Made by a program: the position numbers and the translations under genes. This document shows, one piece after another, positions 36,001 through 51,000 of a stretch of DNA of 64,000 bases. Each line of letters opens with the position of its first letter. Position 1 is the stretch's first letter. The notes beneath the pieces are model-generated. The model ran no database searches. It was not told the DNA's origin and was given only the letters and a program-made list of their open reading frames with translations. Source of the DNA: Membranipora membranacea (lineage: Eukaryota > Bryozoa > Gymnolaemata > Cheilostomatida > Membraniporidae); assembly GCA_914767715.1 (NCBI GenBank), contig OU612067.1, positions 19,225,001-19,289,000 of the forward strand. The letters run 5' to 3'.

Positions 36001-39000
36001 CCATGAGAGGAACAAATGACAATGGTTGATCACAATTGACACAGTTTAATTATCAGGATATACCCACTCTTGGAAAAGGTTTTCATTGAATAAGATAAGC
36101 TGATTAAGATGTTTATTTACTGTTATATCTGTGTGGTGTTACAATGTATATTTTTTGTGCCGCGTGTAATCACTGAATTGGATTCTGCTCGAACGAATCA
36201 GCATTATCTCATAGACTAGAACATTGTAAGTCTGTTGTTGAAAGTTTGTCCCTAGCAGTCAACTATGACCCCCAAATGAAGATTATTCATCTAATTTTGG
36301 GTCAGCTGCGCCAAAAAATATTGCAGTGTTTTCAAAATTGCAAACAGAAAAAAAAGGGTTAAGGTCAATGCTACAATGGACCTGTGACTTTACCAAGTCC
36401 TTGAGTCTGTCAGAAGAACATATACTGTCCCAGATAAGGGATCAGCAGGTGTAGTATTCATTACATAGACGCAGAGTGTTTGATCTTACAAGCAGTGAGT
36501 ATGTACACTCACAGAACGAATGGACGAACACACAGAACATGCATACACACAAATCGTACACACACACACACATCCAGAATGTATGTACACACACACACAG
36601 AATGTACATACATACGGATGGAACATACACACACAGAACATACACACACACAGAACATACACACACACAGAACGTACTTACACACAGAACATACACACAC
36701 ACAGAATATACACACACACAGAACATACACACACACAGAACATACACACACACAGAACATACACACACACAGAACGTACTTACACACAGAACATACACAC
36801 ACACAGAACATACACACACACAGAACGTATGTACAAACAGAACATACACATACGAAACGTACATACACACCGAACATACACACAAAGCGTACTTACACAT
36901 AGAACTTACACACACACCGAATGTACACACAGAACGTACACACACAGAACGTACACACCCAGAACGTACACACACACAGAACGTACACACCAAGAATGTA
37001 CATACACACACACAGAACATACACACACAGAACGTACACACACACAGAACGTACACACACACAGAGCGTACTCACATAGAACTTACATACACAGAATGTA
37101 CTTACACACAGAACATACACACACAGAACGTACACATACACAGAATGTACTTACACACAGAACATACAAACACAGAGAGCGTACACACACATAGAACGTA
37201 CACACACACAGAACATACACACACAGAACGTACTCAAACACAGAGCGTACTCACACAGAACGTAAATACACAGAATGTACTTACACACACTGAATGTACA
37301 CACACAGGACATACACACACAGAACATACTCACACAGAACGTACACACACACAGAACGCACGTACGTACACACACCCACTGACCTGCAGTAGATGAAGTA
37401 TCTGATTGTCCAGCGCTGACAGTCTGTGGACTTTTCTCTGATTGTACTAAACTCTGTACTCCTACACTCTGATCAGTTACTGAAAAAGTATGGTGTGTGT
37501 GTGAACAGGACGACTAAACCACGAGGGAATGAAGCTTAGCAAGGGTATGAAAAATCAATGAAAATGTGAACAATGAATCGAAACCATAGTTTGATTTCAG
37601 TGAATAATCTTTTGAGAACCAAAAAAAACATGACCATATTTTACCTTAGATCAAGTTTGATCCATTTTTCCCACATTGGAGTCGCCCCCCTCTACTGACA
37701 TGCCGAAGAGCAACTCCAATGCAGGAAAAATGGATCAAAATATTATTCACCTCACTTCATGAACCAACGAGTAAATAATTCAAGTCAAGTTTCAACTTAC
37801 GACTCCTGGCTTAGGTAAGTATCATTTAACTGGGGGAACTTTACCTTGGGTTAGTTCTCCTGCTCGGCTGGGTGTGGAGCTCTGTTCTGAAAGCTGTGAC
37901 ATACTGTGACCTTGACCTGGTTTTTGACCTTGACCTTTACAATGACTGGACACATTATCATCACTGCTTATAGTCTGTAATATGTCTTCTATGTTCTGAA
38001 TAGTTTGGGAGTTTTCAGTTTCTGTTGATGAAGAGATCTCAGCTGTTGGTGTTTTAGACTGGTTTGAACCTTAAACAGACAAGGATACTAACCATGGAGC
38101 AGATCAAATCATGAGTTGATAGTTTTATTTGGATACGTAAAGGGCCAGAACGCAAACGTTATCATGTTGCATAATCAACATTCCAGTTGTGGAAAGCCAC
38201 ATAATCCTGAAACTAGGAGGTCAGTATCAATCGTTAATAACCCTCAAAGCATTTTGGTGTAGATTGCCATTTTCACTGTCGACATTAGCATCAAGTTGTT
38301 TTGATCAAAAAATTTCCTGCAATTTTGATTTCTACTTGAGCTTGAATTTTACATTGATGTATGCTATCGAGTGATATTCTTGTACAAAATAGACAACAGC
38401 TATACACTCATCAGTAGCAGAAAAAATATAATTCATTCTACCCTCACCACTGCTCTGATCCGCTGCATATTGCCTCTCATCAGATGATGGCGTCTCCCCA
38501 GCCTCTGCAGAAGGAGAGGTAAACTCTTCAGCTACATGCTCAGGTACAGATACAGGTACTCCTCTCCACTGGTGACTGATGTGTCGCATCTGTCGTGTCA
38601 GAGTGTCACCACTGGGTGTCGACTCCTGACTGTCGGTACTATAGGAGGGAGCAGCCGCAGGAACAACAAAGCTATCTAAAGGGGACATAAGCAGAGTAAT
38701 GAAAGTTCTGTACTTTGTTAACATCGGCGGTAATGTTTTGGCTGGGAGGACTTAATCTTAGTATTATGTATTATTTTGCATTATATTATTTTTTGTCCAA
38801 CATACTGGAATCAAGCTCACACCATACTATTCTGTATATTCCCAATGGTTTGGTGCTTACAAAGCTCACATGATGTTGAAAGGGTAAAATTGTTTAACCA
38901 GACCTGCTGAATCTGAAGAGTAGAGATCTAGTATAGTAGGGCTCTGCTGATTGGCAATCAGTCCCTGTGATGTCATACCTCCGTCAAGTGTCGTCAACTT

Positions 39001-42000
39001 TTCCTGTTCCAGAAATCTGTGAATGGGAGCAAAATAATAACCACTTAGAGATAGTGGCGATGAAGGCTTCAGTGTTGGATTGATGGTAACAGCAAAAAAA
39101 GGATCAAAGGTACCCAAGTAGTGAGTAGGCTTTATTTTTCCTCCAATTATCTGAGATAGATGTACTGGAGTTATAACAGGAAAAAATCATTAGAAATGGA
39201 AATAACACACAATTGATTAGAATTTAATAAAGTTTGATGCACAAAATCATTCGAACACAACCTTAACGCCACACCACATGCAGCACTCACTTTTGTCTAT
39301 CTGCTCTCCTAGATTCGAGCTGCTGCAGTAACTGATTTAGTACTCTGATTCTCTCCCCATCTGGACTATTAGCTTCTACATCCGCTCTTGTATGCTCAAC
39401 ATCACCAGGGGTGGATATGATAGGGGCAGCACTTGTCATGAGAGTGGTGAAGCCGGATAAAGGAGGAGTTGGGGAATCTGATGATGTCACTGATTGTACC
39501 TGGTTACAGTGAATATAAAACAAAAATAAAATTGAGCATCTTAATCGATGAAGTGCAATCAAATAAACATGGCCACCCTGCAGTAGCCTTGTCACATGGG
39601 CGCATAAAACAAAAAACAACCACATGACAAGGCTAATACTACAGTATATGAGGGAATTATACACTGAGAGCCAATTATGACAAATTGACCTCAATGACAT
39701 AGCGTTCGAAGGATGTTGAATTTTGGGATTGAAGACAAAAATCATATGTTGATATTCGGAATAGTCGCGATATTGATTAGATATTATGTCTCATATTGGA
39801 ATAAACACAATGTTTTAATTCATTACCTTTGATGGAGCTCGCTGTGGATCACAATCATCAGCGCTTGTTGATGTGCTAGATAAGTGGGTATCACTATTAG
39901 GCTGAGGACCCCTGATTGGCTGATGGTAATAGTGTTGATCTGTGATTGGCTCATTTGCAAAGTCTGTGATTGTGATTGGTGGAACAGCCATAGATGAGAG
40001 AGAAATTGAGCTCTGCTCAGCCAGAGATCTGCCAAAAAAAGTTCTGCAATATATTGATTTATGGTTCTCTTGCTAAGCCTGGTTCTAAAATTTTCAAATT
40101 GGTCTAAATTCGCATGTAAAGAGTCAAAATTAAAGTAATCGTCAAAGCACTTAGCATACCTGCTATATTCCTTTCCTCTTGCGTTGGAATTCATGTTCAT
40201 ACTTGGGTACAAAGTCTCATCAAACGTGGAGATGTGAGTAGGCGTGTCCACTTCCTGTATCACACTGAGCTCATGGAGGTCAAGGTCATCCACTCCAGCC
40301 TTGGCTGTCACTGGTGGCCGTAGTGGTATATCTCCTAAGACAAAAATGGAATAAAAGCTTATTTTGCAGCTAGTTCCATAGGATTCAAGGTGTTTGTACT
40401 GATTGGCTGTAGGGAGGGAGAGAGCCAACCCGAGGTCCGAAGGTAATTTTCTGAAAATATCAGTCTATTAATACATATTGAATGTAAAAGTAATTTTTTC
40501 CACTTTTACAATCGCATCTCAATAGGTACTTGCAGTGACCTGGATTAGCGTTGAAAACTAAGCAATATGTATTCAAAACGAACAATATGGTGTTGTTCAG
40601 GATGCTGCCTACATGATCACCATGTAATATCCCCTTCATTACATGGTAGAAATATTTACATCCGCTCAAATGGTAGAGTACTGACATTGAAGATAATGAA
40701 TGTGATATTTTGAGATAGTTTATAATTGGACTCACTACTTGGAGTACTTTGTCCTGACTGCTCCTCGTCTAACTCTATACCCAGACTATGTAGCGTATGT
40801 CTCAGACTATTCTGTGTATCGAGTAATTCTCTCTGATATGTCGAGGGAGACAATAACTTCCTTTTCTGGTCCTGAATATCAGCCAGCTGTCGCCTCAGCT
40901 CTTCCTGTCTCCTTTAACAACAAATAGCCAGTTGTAGGAAAAGACAAATCTCAACACAATATTCTCTGATAAGTAGAGTCAACAACTTAGATAGGGAGTC
41001 AACTTAGAAAGTCTACAATATGTTAGAAAGAGAGCTTGGACATGCAAGTCTTATATTATATGGACTGACTAACAAGCTGGAACTACATACCATCATGAGC
41101 ATACAGAACCAGGATAGGGTCACTAACTTGTTAAATTCTTGTTGTTTAGCCATCATCTGCTGATGAAGTGGAGACCATTCAGAATCTATTTCATCCTGAG
41201 GTACAGAAGCACTAGACTGAGGAACTGCAGAAGTAGGCTCGGTAAGATGTATGCCGCTCCTAACTGGTGAGGTGTCAGATGGACCAGAGGCTAAGGCTTC
41301 TGCCCAAGTCAATCCGCTTCCAGCAGACTTTGCGCTATGATAAAAAGAAAGGCTAACAATAAAATCACGTGTTCAGCAATGTTACTCTATACAGTAAAGC
41401 TACTCGTGATTAGCCATGTTATTTTATAGTGGTCTGAGAAAAGGGCACTAAACATAAGAAACAGTTGAGGAATTCGGTATTTTTATCAGATTCAGATCCA
41501 TCTTACCAAAAAAAACCATCAACATTTTGTAACAAAGACCATTGTGAAAAGCAGAACTCTGAATTGTGAACAAAGTTCTAGAAACAGCATCACTGCTTAA
41601 CTAGAGTGCTCAAAGTCTGCTGTGGTTGACATCTGGATGCCACAGCTAGCAATCCACGCTAAGTTCTAGCACTAAAACTACTGGATAACACAGGATTGTA
41701 AGACTGACTGCAGGACACACAGACATAAAAACTCCACTTACTCTGTTTCTTTAGCAATGAATCTCCTTGTGACAGCGTGAAGTAATCTCTCTCTTTCATC
41801 TATAGACATGTAGGTAGGTTTTGATTGGCTAGAGGCTGATGATCGTGTTGGCTGAGCTTCTTGGGGATGGATATCAGACCTCGATTGATTATCAGCATTG
41901 TTGGAGATGTTCGGTCGGACAAAACGATCCAATTTTACAGACGACATCATATCCTGTAATCGTTCTAACCTTCTAGAATGTTCCTGTAGCTCTGATTGTA

Positions 42001-45000
42001 GCGCTGATGGCTCCTTAGGACCTATGAGTAGAGATATAACCCAGTCATAATCACATTATCAGGAGGCTTGACTCTCTCATTTTTAGGGCAGAAGGTAATG
42101 TTTATCATTACATCTTGCAGGGCAGCTCAAATTATAATATTAATGTTTTATTTTAAAATTATTATCAAAAATAAGTATTATTATTACAATATTATTATCA
42201 TTGTACAGCGTAGTCGAGGTTACCTCCACAGATTTAATTTTAGGTACTGCATTTTAGGGCAGTGTCACTTTTAAATTGTAACAATGGTTTCCAGTTCACA
42301 GCCAGTCAGGAGTAAATGTATTAGACGAAGAGGAGCGCTAGTTCAGAGTGTATCTGTATGGTAAGTCTTGTAACATTCGGTCATAACAGCTTGTTCAGAA
42401 AACTGTACAACTACTCAGTTTATTGTCGTGCAGTGTTCTCGGTCCTGCTGTGGCTTGCCATACATGTAACAATGTGAACTAATGTTAATACAGAAGTAAT
42501 TGAAAGCAACCATGTCAACAAGCATGGAAAGGTAACTCACATCAGAGGCAACTCCTAATGCCTACATTTAAGACCACAATAACCAACCTATTACATGAAC
42601 ATACAACTACACCAAGTTAGAACGTATAAAAATAATTATGGCTACTGGCGACAGTCTCTGTTGTATTTATCCTCAAACTTCTGTTCTCCTTGCATGAGGG
42701 TAAGCAAGCTCACTGTCTAACTCATGTCTAACTGTACTGTCTTTCTGTACTACAAACTAAGATGCTCATTTTTGGTGGTCTAGGGGCTCAAGAGTGACTC
42801 ATTTGGGATTGTTGCGTGTTACAGTTCTAACACAATATTTAATTCGTATACTTGGATGTTCGTGTACAGCAGTCTAAAAGCTCAGGATTACTATGCTCTG
42901 GCTTATGTTACAAATTAAAAATCAACATTGGGTTAAGTTGCTCCTAGAGCTTTTAAAAAATCAGAAACGAAGTGACTATTGGCAATGCATTCAACACTTC
43001 CGATTTCTATTCCACCATTTTGTTTATTACTTTTACTTCTTTTTTTTGGTACTTTTTCTGTCACTACACAACAAATGATCAAATATGACCATAATATAGA
43101 TTTCTTAGAGAAAAAAAAAATAGTACACCAGGATTGATGTGAACTTGAATTTGTAATGCTGATTTCAGAAAAAAAAGAACATAAGAGACAAGTAAATGTA
43201 TGTAAGGGGATGATAGTCGGCGTCAAAGAGGGAGAAAAAGTGAAACAGATTAATCTCACTAATATAATTAAGGAAAGAGACACGGAGATAACAACACTGA
43301 AGTGGTGAGTTCTGTGTGCGCCTATCAATAATACCAATTTAAGATGATCCATGAAATATTCAATAGAACTCAAATTGATGTTTTATAGTTTTTAAATCAG
43401 ATAACTTTTAGCCACATTTATACTCTGAAATTAAAAGGACCACAATTATTACCACATAGCGACTGACTCTCATGTACAAACAGTCTGGTTTTGGAACATA
43501 GTTTACATTTATTGTTCTTTTGTTTTTTTACTGCATGCAGGGCTTTTCCACTGTTGTATAATTTGAGAAGACATACAGTTCTATATACAGATTAATGGTA
43601 ACTAAGCAATCTAATAAAGTAGACTTGTACCTTATATTACTTTTCACTTGAACAGAAATTTCATTGCAGAAAAAAGACGGATGGACTAGAAGAAATATCA
43701 GAGGAGTAAGTTCACAATCAACAACCATTTCAAGGGCAGTTATAACCATATTACCCTTATTTCAGTTATCAAAAGTAATTGGAGTTGCCTTGTTTATAGT
43801 CAATGAGGAGATAACTTTCAAGTCCGGAATCCCACTCAGTTATTTCCATCAGGGAGAATTCTCCCTGTTTCCATATACTTATTATGAAGTGTATGATTTT
43901 TCTATAGAAATAAAAAATGAAAAAGCTGATATAAATCTTTCGTTCTAAAGCCTCAACTGATGCTTCAGTGTGTTTTGGTTGCTTTACCAACAACAGTGAT
44001 GCAAAACATGTACATGACCATTACAAGATATGCTAAGGAGATCGGAGAAATGAGCAGATGCTATCACGACATGACGAAGCTAACAAGACTAGGATGGAGT
44101 TTGGTTGGTTTCTAATGTAACTGGCACAAGGTGGGCTGCATAAAGAGACACACATACTGCAACATGACATATTTTAATGCTTTGAATAACGAAAGATCTA
44201 TATACTAACTAGTTTACTTATTCGCCTGGTTTAACAAAAAGTCATAATTTTTCCAAATCATTGCAGATAAAAATAGGATTGACAGAGATGGCAGTGAGGA
44301 GGATTAAAGAAAAAGTGAAATATTTAGACACAGCATACGAATACAGAGGTAGAGGTAAGTCATCAACTCTTGATATTTGACAGAACGTGACTGATTGAAA
44401 TAAAGGGATGGACATAGGTACAATAAATTATTTTTATTTTGATGCAGAGTTCGATAAAAAAAAACAACGGTAGCGGGCGCTGAAGAATCGAAGAAGGAGG
44501 AAGAGGTGACCGGGGATGGAGCCAGATGTAAGGAAGAAGATTCAAAGTAAAGCAAGGTACTGTACCAAATATATGTTTATGGTTGAGGCTGATAATGATG
44601 GTAACACAAACTGTCTTAATTGTCTTGCTGTTACCTTTAAGAGGCAAATAAGACAATTTTTACTTCCAAAAGAATCACATAAAAAAATTCATCCAATGCC
44701 TCAAAAAAGATAAAACAGGCTCATCAAATGACCTTCATAACAGAGGATTTTATTGCAGTCTCAGGCATTAAAAAAAGGCAAAGATTTCAACATTTTGTAG
44801 TTCAGGTACCTCAATTCAGGTAAACGATTTTACAAAAAAAGAGTAGCCGGTTAGGGTGGACAACAATCCCTTCACGAGCATCAGGCGGGGCATGTTGAAT
44901 ATGACGGTCACATACTGGTTAAAAAAGAAATAAAAAAATATGATTCCTTGGCTTCCGCGCAACCAACTTTGTTAGCTTGGAATCCAATATACACACTTGC

Positions 45001-48000
45001 TGGTACCCTTTATGGAACCAATAAGACAATGTTTAAAAAAACAAAATCGATTTTTCAACTCCAACAGCCTAAAAAAGATAAGATGGGCTGATCAAGTGAA
45101 CCTCATAACAAAGGGATTTATTGAAGTCCCAGGGAGTCAGAACAGTTCTAGGATTCAACATCTTGGAGTTAAAGTACCTCGATCTGGATAGATTTTGCCA
45201 CCAAATTAATCTACCGCTTTATCATTGTTTTGGCAGAGCTGCACTTCAAGCTACATGGCCTGTTAGCTTGTGCATAAAACCTGATACAGACTTTGCACAT
45301 GCAGATCTTGTCCTGGCTCTGTTGCATGTTAACTTTGTTAGCTTGAAATGCGTTGGGGGGGGGGGGGAGGCCATGATGGCAATGTTTATCTCCAGAAAAA
45401 AATCTTTGAATTCTTCCCTCGCGAAGCCTCAAAAAAGATAGGATGGACTGATCAATAGTGACCAAGTATTGGAAATGGTTTTTGCAGACTTGCAGCATTA
45501 CTCTAAGTCCCCACAGGATCGGGGACTTATGACACACCAGGGCTGCCTGACAACATCGACTAGTTATTCACCAGAATGGTATGTTACACAGGAAGTGACT
45601 CAGGACCACCGGTAGCAGCAGAGGGTGGAAATAGAAGGCACTGTGAAGATAATATCTAATGACTGGCATAAAGGGACTGTGGAGAAAGAAGTTGTAGTGA
45701 ATACAGGTATAGGTAATTTGGTTATTGGTTATAAATTTCCTGATGAATAGATTATATTGCAGTCTCAAGCCGGCAAAAGCATTTCAAATTTGATGAACTA
45801 GGCTGTAGGATCAAATACTGGCTTCACAGATTGAAAAGTACAGGTCCCGTCTAATGACGAACAGACAGACGAGGGAGAACTTAAGTCTGCAGTTGACTCC
45901 GTACTGCAGTCAGCAGTAATGTATTGTGTCAGCAATATTTTTGAATTCAATTATTAGACCTCCTGCTCGATATAAAATGTATCCAATACCTAATATTTGA
46001 TAAAAGGCTTTACATGCACCATAGAGCTGAGAGAAAATAAAATAATTGAGTCTACAGAAAGGCATTTTTATTTTATAGCTATTTAGGACAATTGCTGTCT
46101 TTTTTCTCTGCATGCTTTCAACATAACATATTCCTAATTAAAACTGGTATTTACAGATAGAAAATGGAAAGAGTGGACAAAAGGTTGGTGAAGAACGGAG
46201 AGATGTCACCAGTTTGGAGACTCCAGCAGATGAGATGCACAAGCCAAGTAAACAAATCTCAAGTGTAGAATTTCACCATCAAAGTTTAAACATTGGGGGA
46301 GAATATTATGGTAACTACATCTCACCGCAATGATTGTCTGAAATATACTAATCGAAGTACGAAGAACTGACGAACACGCTAGACTAAATGACAGGGATGA
46401 CAACTCCAACGATCAGGTCAGGGAATAGAGTTCTATTAGTTCAGGTGAAATAACCGAAAGTATTGTTACATTATAAATATTGTTGTGAATAACAAGTACA
46501 TTGTATTGACCATGAACATATTATTATTATTATTATTATTCTTCCTCTTATATTATTATAACACCTTTGATATATCTTAACTTTATCTTTATAAGCTGCT
46601 ACATGTTTATGGGCTTGACATACTGAAGAGGCTCACACAGTGGCATTGCGTTATCAGAGAAATCCAGTAAAATGCGCTCTAGGGATTTCTCTAAAACATA
46701 ATAAATTACTAACATGGTTGTGAATGGATGAATGCTCAGCCTTTACAGAAAGTGATGTGATATTATAATCATACAGATGCGATGTTTTGAGAAATTCGGA
46801 TAGATATAGGAGTTATATACTGATGGCAGATCAACATATGGTGGAAAGAGTGGAAAGAGTAGGGAGCAAAAAGAAGGGTGAAGACACACTGAACTCAACT
46901 GGTCACCAAATGATGATAAGCTTCGTTTTCACTTCCTAAGATTTAGCTCTCTAAAGAGTTATGATAATGGTCACTTGATAAATCGTATAACAATAAGACA
47001 TAGCAATGCTGGACGAACCCTAAAGAAAGGTCATCACTGTAAAATTACCATCTTTATTCAACTTTTACTTCAGTTCAAGCTGAGGCTATTGGGTGTGAGC
47101 TGGTCGGGAGGAAGAAGAGAAAAAGATTGAGAGATACTTTAATTATGTGCTATAAACTAGACACTTACTGTGGTGGACAAGGACCGATTACTGCCTAGGT
47201 ATCGCCCTGTATACGAAAACTTGAACAGTCGATTTATAATGTAACCTACCTCTAGAAGCCGTGCCTTCAAAGTTTCCATCCTGAGTTTTCTTTCTATTCT
47301 CTGAACTGTGACTATCTAGCGGAGCTCTCATCAGCCTTTCTCTCTCCTCAACGGACACAAAAATGTTTCCCTCAGTGCCTCTAGTTAGAGGTGGGATCTC
47401 AGGCGGTGTAGCCTCAGTCCTCATGTATTTAACTGTAGGGAAGGGCTGTCCATGCAATGTATCTCCATCATACTCGTCTGCAAACAGAATATAAATTTGT
47501 TGAACTTTTATGTCAAATAACGTCACAGATGTGAGAAATACTTGACTAACACACATTCAAACTACCTCGATGCTCAGTCCAGTATTCCTCACATCTGGAA
47601 TGATTTTTGAGCTCTCACACATCAAAATAACCTGGTGACAGAACAGCAAAAATAAATAAATTTCCACGCCAAGTAGACAGAGGGTATTTCTTAGTTATCA
47701 AAAAGATAAATTCAGGATAAATTCTACTATTTGAGCATGAACCACTGGAGAACTCGGGTGCAGACATTCTTGACGGTATTTCTCCTCTTGCTAGCATCTC
47801 TCTATCTGTGACTGTCACATATCCTGTTGGGCGTGGCCTATCAATCACATGGTCATCTCCTGCAGTCACATGACCAGCACCAGGCTCCGCCCTATAGTCA
47901 GGTGGTACAAAGTACATGTTTTGTCGCGCCTCAGCGACCTGTGACTGGTTAGCCATCTGATTGGATGGCTCCTGCTCGAGTCTGATTGGTCGATGAGACT

Positions 48001-51000
48001 GTTGAAGACATCTTTGGTCAGCAGTATTTTTTAGTCTGCTGTCCATCTCATAACCTTTGAATAACAGTTAATGGATATATAAAATGCACTTTATTACAAT
48101 TTGAAAATCAGTAACAGGTACTTTGATCTCATTGGCCTATTAGCCTAAATCATGCTGACTCTCATAATGATAGACATGACTCATGTCTATGCTCCTAATG
48201 TTTTTAGTACCAGGTTTGAGGGCTACGTCAGCATCGACGGACTCAAAACTTTATTTCAATATATATATCTCATATTATATGTTTGAATATTTAGTTTTCA
48301 GTTCTGTCACTGGTTGGTTATTTTGTATGTCACGTCAATTTTCACAAATTGAAAAGATCTTTATCCAAGTTTTGAGAAATCGTTCCCATGTTACTGTGAG
48401 CAACAAATAGAGAAATCAGTTCCTTATAAACAAAATACAGGATGAGGGTTTCCATAGACTTAATAATACTATTAAGTCAATGGGGTCTTTCCATCATGTT
48501 ACCCTCTTCGGTCACAGTTCATAAAATCCTGTGTCACTGCTCATATTTTTGTTTCGAAATACAGCAAAAAAATCAAATCGATGCAGGCTACACTGTGTGC
48601 CAAATGGCCTGATACTATGGTTTTTTTGTCTCACCTCTCTCAGAGCTGGTGATCTGGTTTAGTTTATGTTTGATACTCTCACCAAGTAATGATTTCTGTC
48701 TCAGATACCAGTCCCATGTTGATTCTCCTGGTCTTCTAGCTTGAGTATCAGTGGATCTCGCCAACCTACCAATAACAAGTTAAATTTTCTTGAACAAAAT
48801 TTCAATAACTATCAGCAGTTTTGAGTTCGAATTGAAATCACAGCTCTGGACTCAATGAAATGAAAGGCTTGAGTTTAAAAATATCCAACATTTATCAAAA
48901 TATCCAAAAATCACCTGTCCAGAGATAAAGAGTCTCGGTTAGCAGGACAATCGACATGTGGTACAGTACTGTCTGTTAGATCATAAGTCTCTGCCTCCAG
49001 ACTCTCCTGATTGGTCAGTTTTCTCTCTAATCTATCAGCTAGCTGCTCCTCTTTGTCTAGTAACGATTTCTCCGACTGTCAACAACAAAAGGTTTATGAG
49101 TATAATAAGATGGCACAGAAGCAGGCACCTCAGGAAATTAGCTCTTCCGTCAAATACATAAAAAGGAAAAATTGTCTTATGAATCACCACCCTCTGCAGG
49201 AGGAGTAAAGTTTATCAAAATTGTTTGTCATTTTTGCGACCTGTGGAATGTCAATTCAAATAAAAAGAGTTGAAAAACCTAATAATGTGCTCCAATGCAA
49301 ATTATTCTGCTGGCAAAAACAATCTGTTGAAGCGTTCATTGGGAGTTATCTCCCTTGATGATAGGCAGCATCCCCCTGCTGCTCTACAGTGTCTCAGGAC
49401 TAATCTGTATACCGACGGACTTTTATATATAGATTACCTTGAGAGTTTGCAGTTCACCGATCTGTGTCTCTAATGATTTCATATATTCCATCAGTTCCTT
49501 CCTCTGTTTCTCTATAAACTGAGAACTTGTGGTTGTGTCCCCCTCACTGCTTGTAACTCTACACAGAAGATAAATAAGTTTGCGACACACAGATAACAAA
49601 CACCAACATGACAGATGACCTGAGAGGTTATGTATTACCCAAGCCAAGCATCTTGGCCTGATGCTTTAAATATGTATTAGAGCAAACGTTTGAGTTACCC
49701 CCTCCCCCTCGACCAGGTAAGACACTGGGTCTGGTTTGGTGGGTTTCCAGCTCAAATCAATCCCCTCTCGGATGAACCAAACCAGCAAAAATGGAACTCG
49801 AGTGGCAGCAGTAAGATCATCAATTTCTTTATTTAATTTATTATTTGTTTATGACAAATATTTTCCTTTATGTTTATGACAAATATTTCCTGATATGAAA
49901 ATATTTTCCTTTGTTTATGACATACTTATGCATATGAAAACCTCAATAAAAACATTATAATAATAATAATAATATTTAAACGTAATTTTTTTGATTTATC
50001 TTTTTCATCATTTTGATTGAAATTTTTTCCCCCCTTTTTTTTCTCAATGGCTGATTTTGCAAAACATTGTCATCGAATGAAACTTATGCCAATAAAGTGT
50101 AAAAAAAATGTAATTGTCTTTTTAATATTATTACCTGGTCTGACTGATGGTCTCATTAGTAGATTGATTACTGGTAGCTTCCTCGCTATATGTGACCTCA
50201 TATACTTGTTCTAGACTCTGATTGGACGTCGTCTCACTACTAGTCTTAGCCTCGATGTCAACAACAGCAGGTAAAACTATCACATCATCAGCCTTGCCAC
50301 CCTGTGAGATAATGAGAACAAATTAGTATGGAGCAGCCGTGGGCAAAGTGCCTTAAATCTATTCAATAGCTTCTAGATCTTTCTTCGTTGTTCTCGGCTC
50401 ATATAATCGGGGCAATTGATATCACAAATATCATAAACATAATCAATCTGGGCAAAAGATTGTGTTCTGTAATAATTTAATTCCTTTTTTCAACATAAAT
50501 GGCTCGATGAAACATCATATGGACAGGAGAAAACCATTGGCTGGATTGGAGTAGAAAAACTTTACGACTGATTCGGAGTTCTCAGGTTTCCCATTTTAAT
50601 TATATCAAGTTACCATTCCATGCGAGTGAGATGTGTATACACTAACCAACTGAATATAAATCTTTGATGAAATGAATATACTACCCACACACCTGATGAC
50701 CTCCTGTTTGGACTTGGTCAGCTGGTGGAGCCACATCCTCATCATCCTGACCTTCGACCTCCTCGCTGACCCACTGCTCCTTTTGATTGGCTATTCTCTT
50801 CATCATTTTGTTTAGTACCTTTCAAAGAAAGCAGCAAGTAACATGCAGAAATATACTGGTACTGAGATTTGAGACACTTTTGTAGGGAGTTTTTTTTACA
50901 GAATTTGAATGAAAATGAATACTAAGTCTATGGCCTCATTAGGAATTTCAAACTCACAAAATTCAATATCAAAAATTTAAAAACAATCATTATCACAATC

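Noticed and set aside
36442-37396. Long Cys/Val-rich and His/Thr-rich reading frames on both strands
   Set aside because: They are translations of the 17-18 bp minisatellite, open in many frames at once, with no start or splice logic.
42893-43373. Overlapping frames of 61 and 146 codons on opposite strands
   Set aside because: The 146-codon minus-strand frame lies antisense to the better supported plus-strand coding stretch at 43169-43304 and is hydrophobic without a domain.
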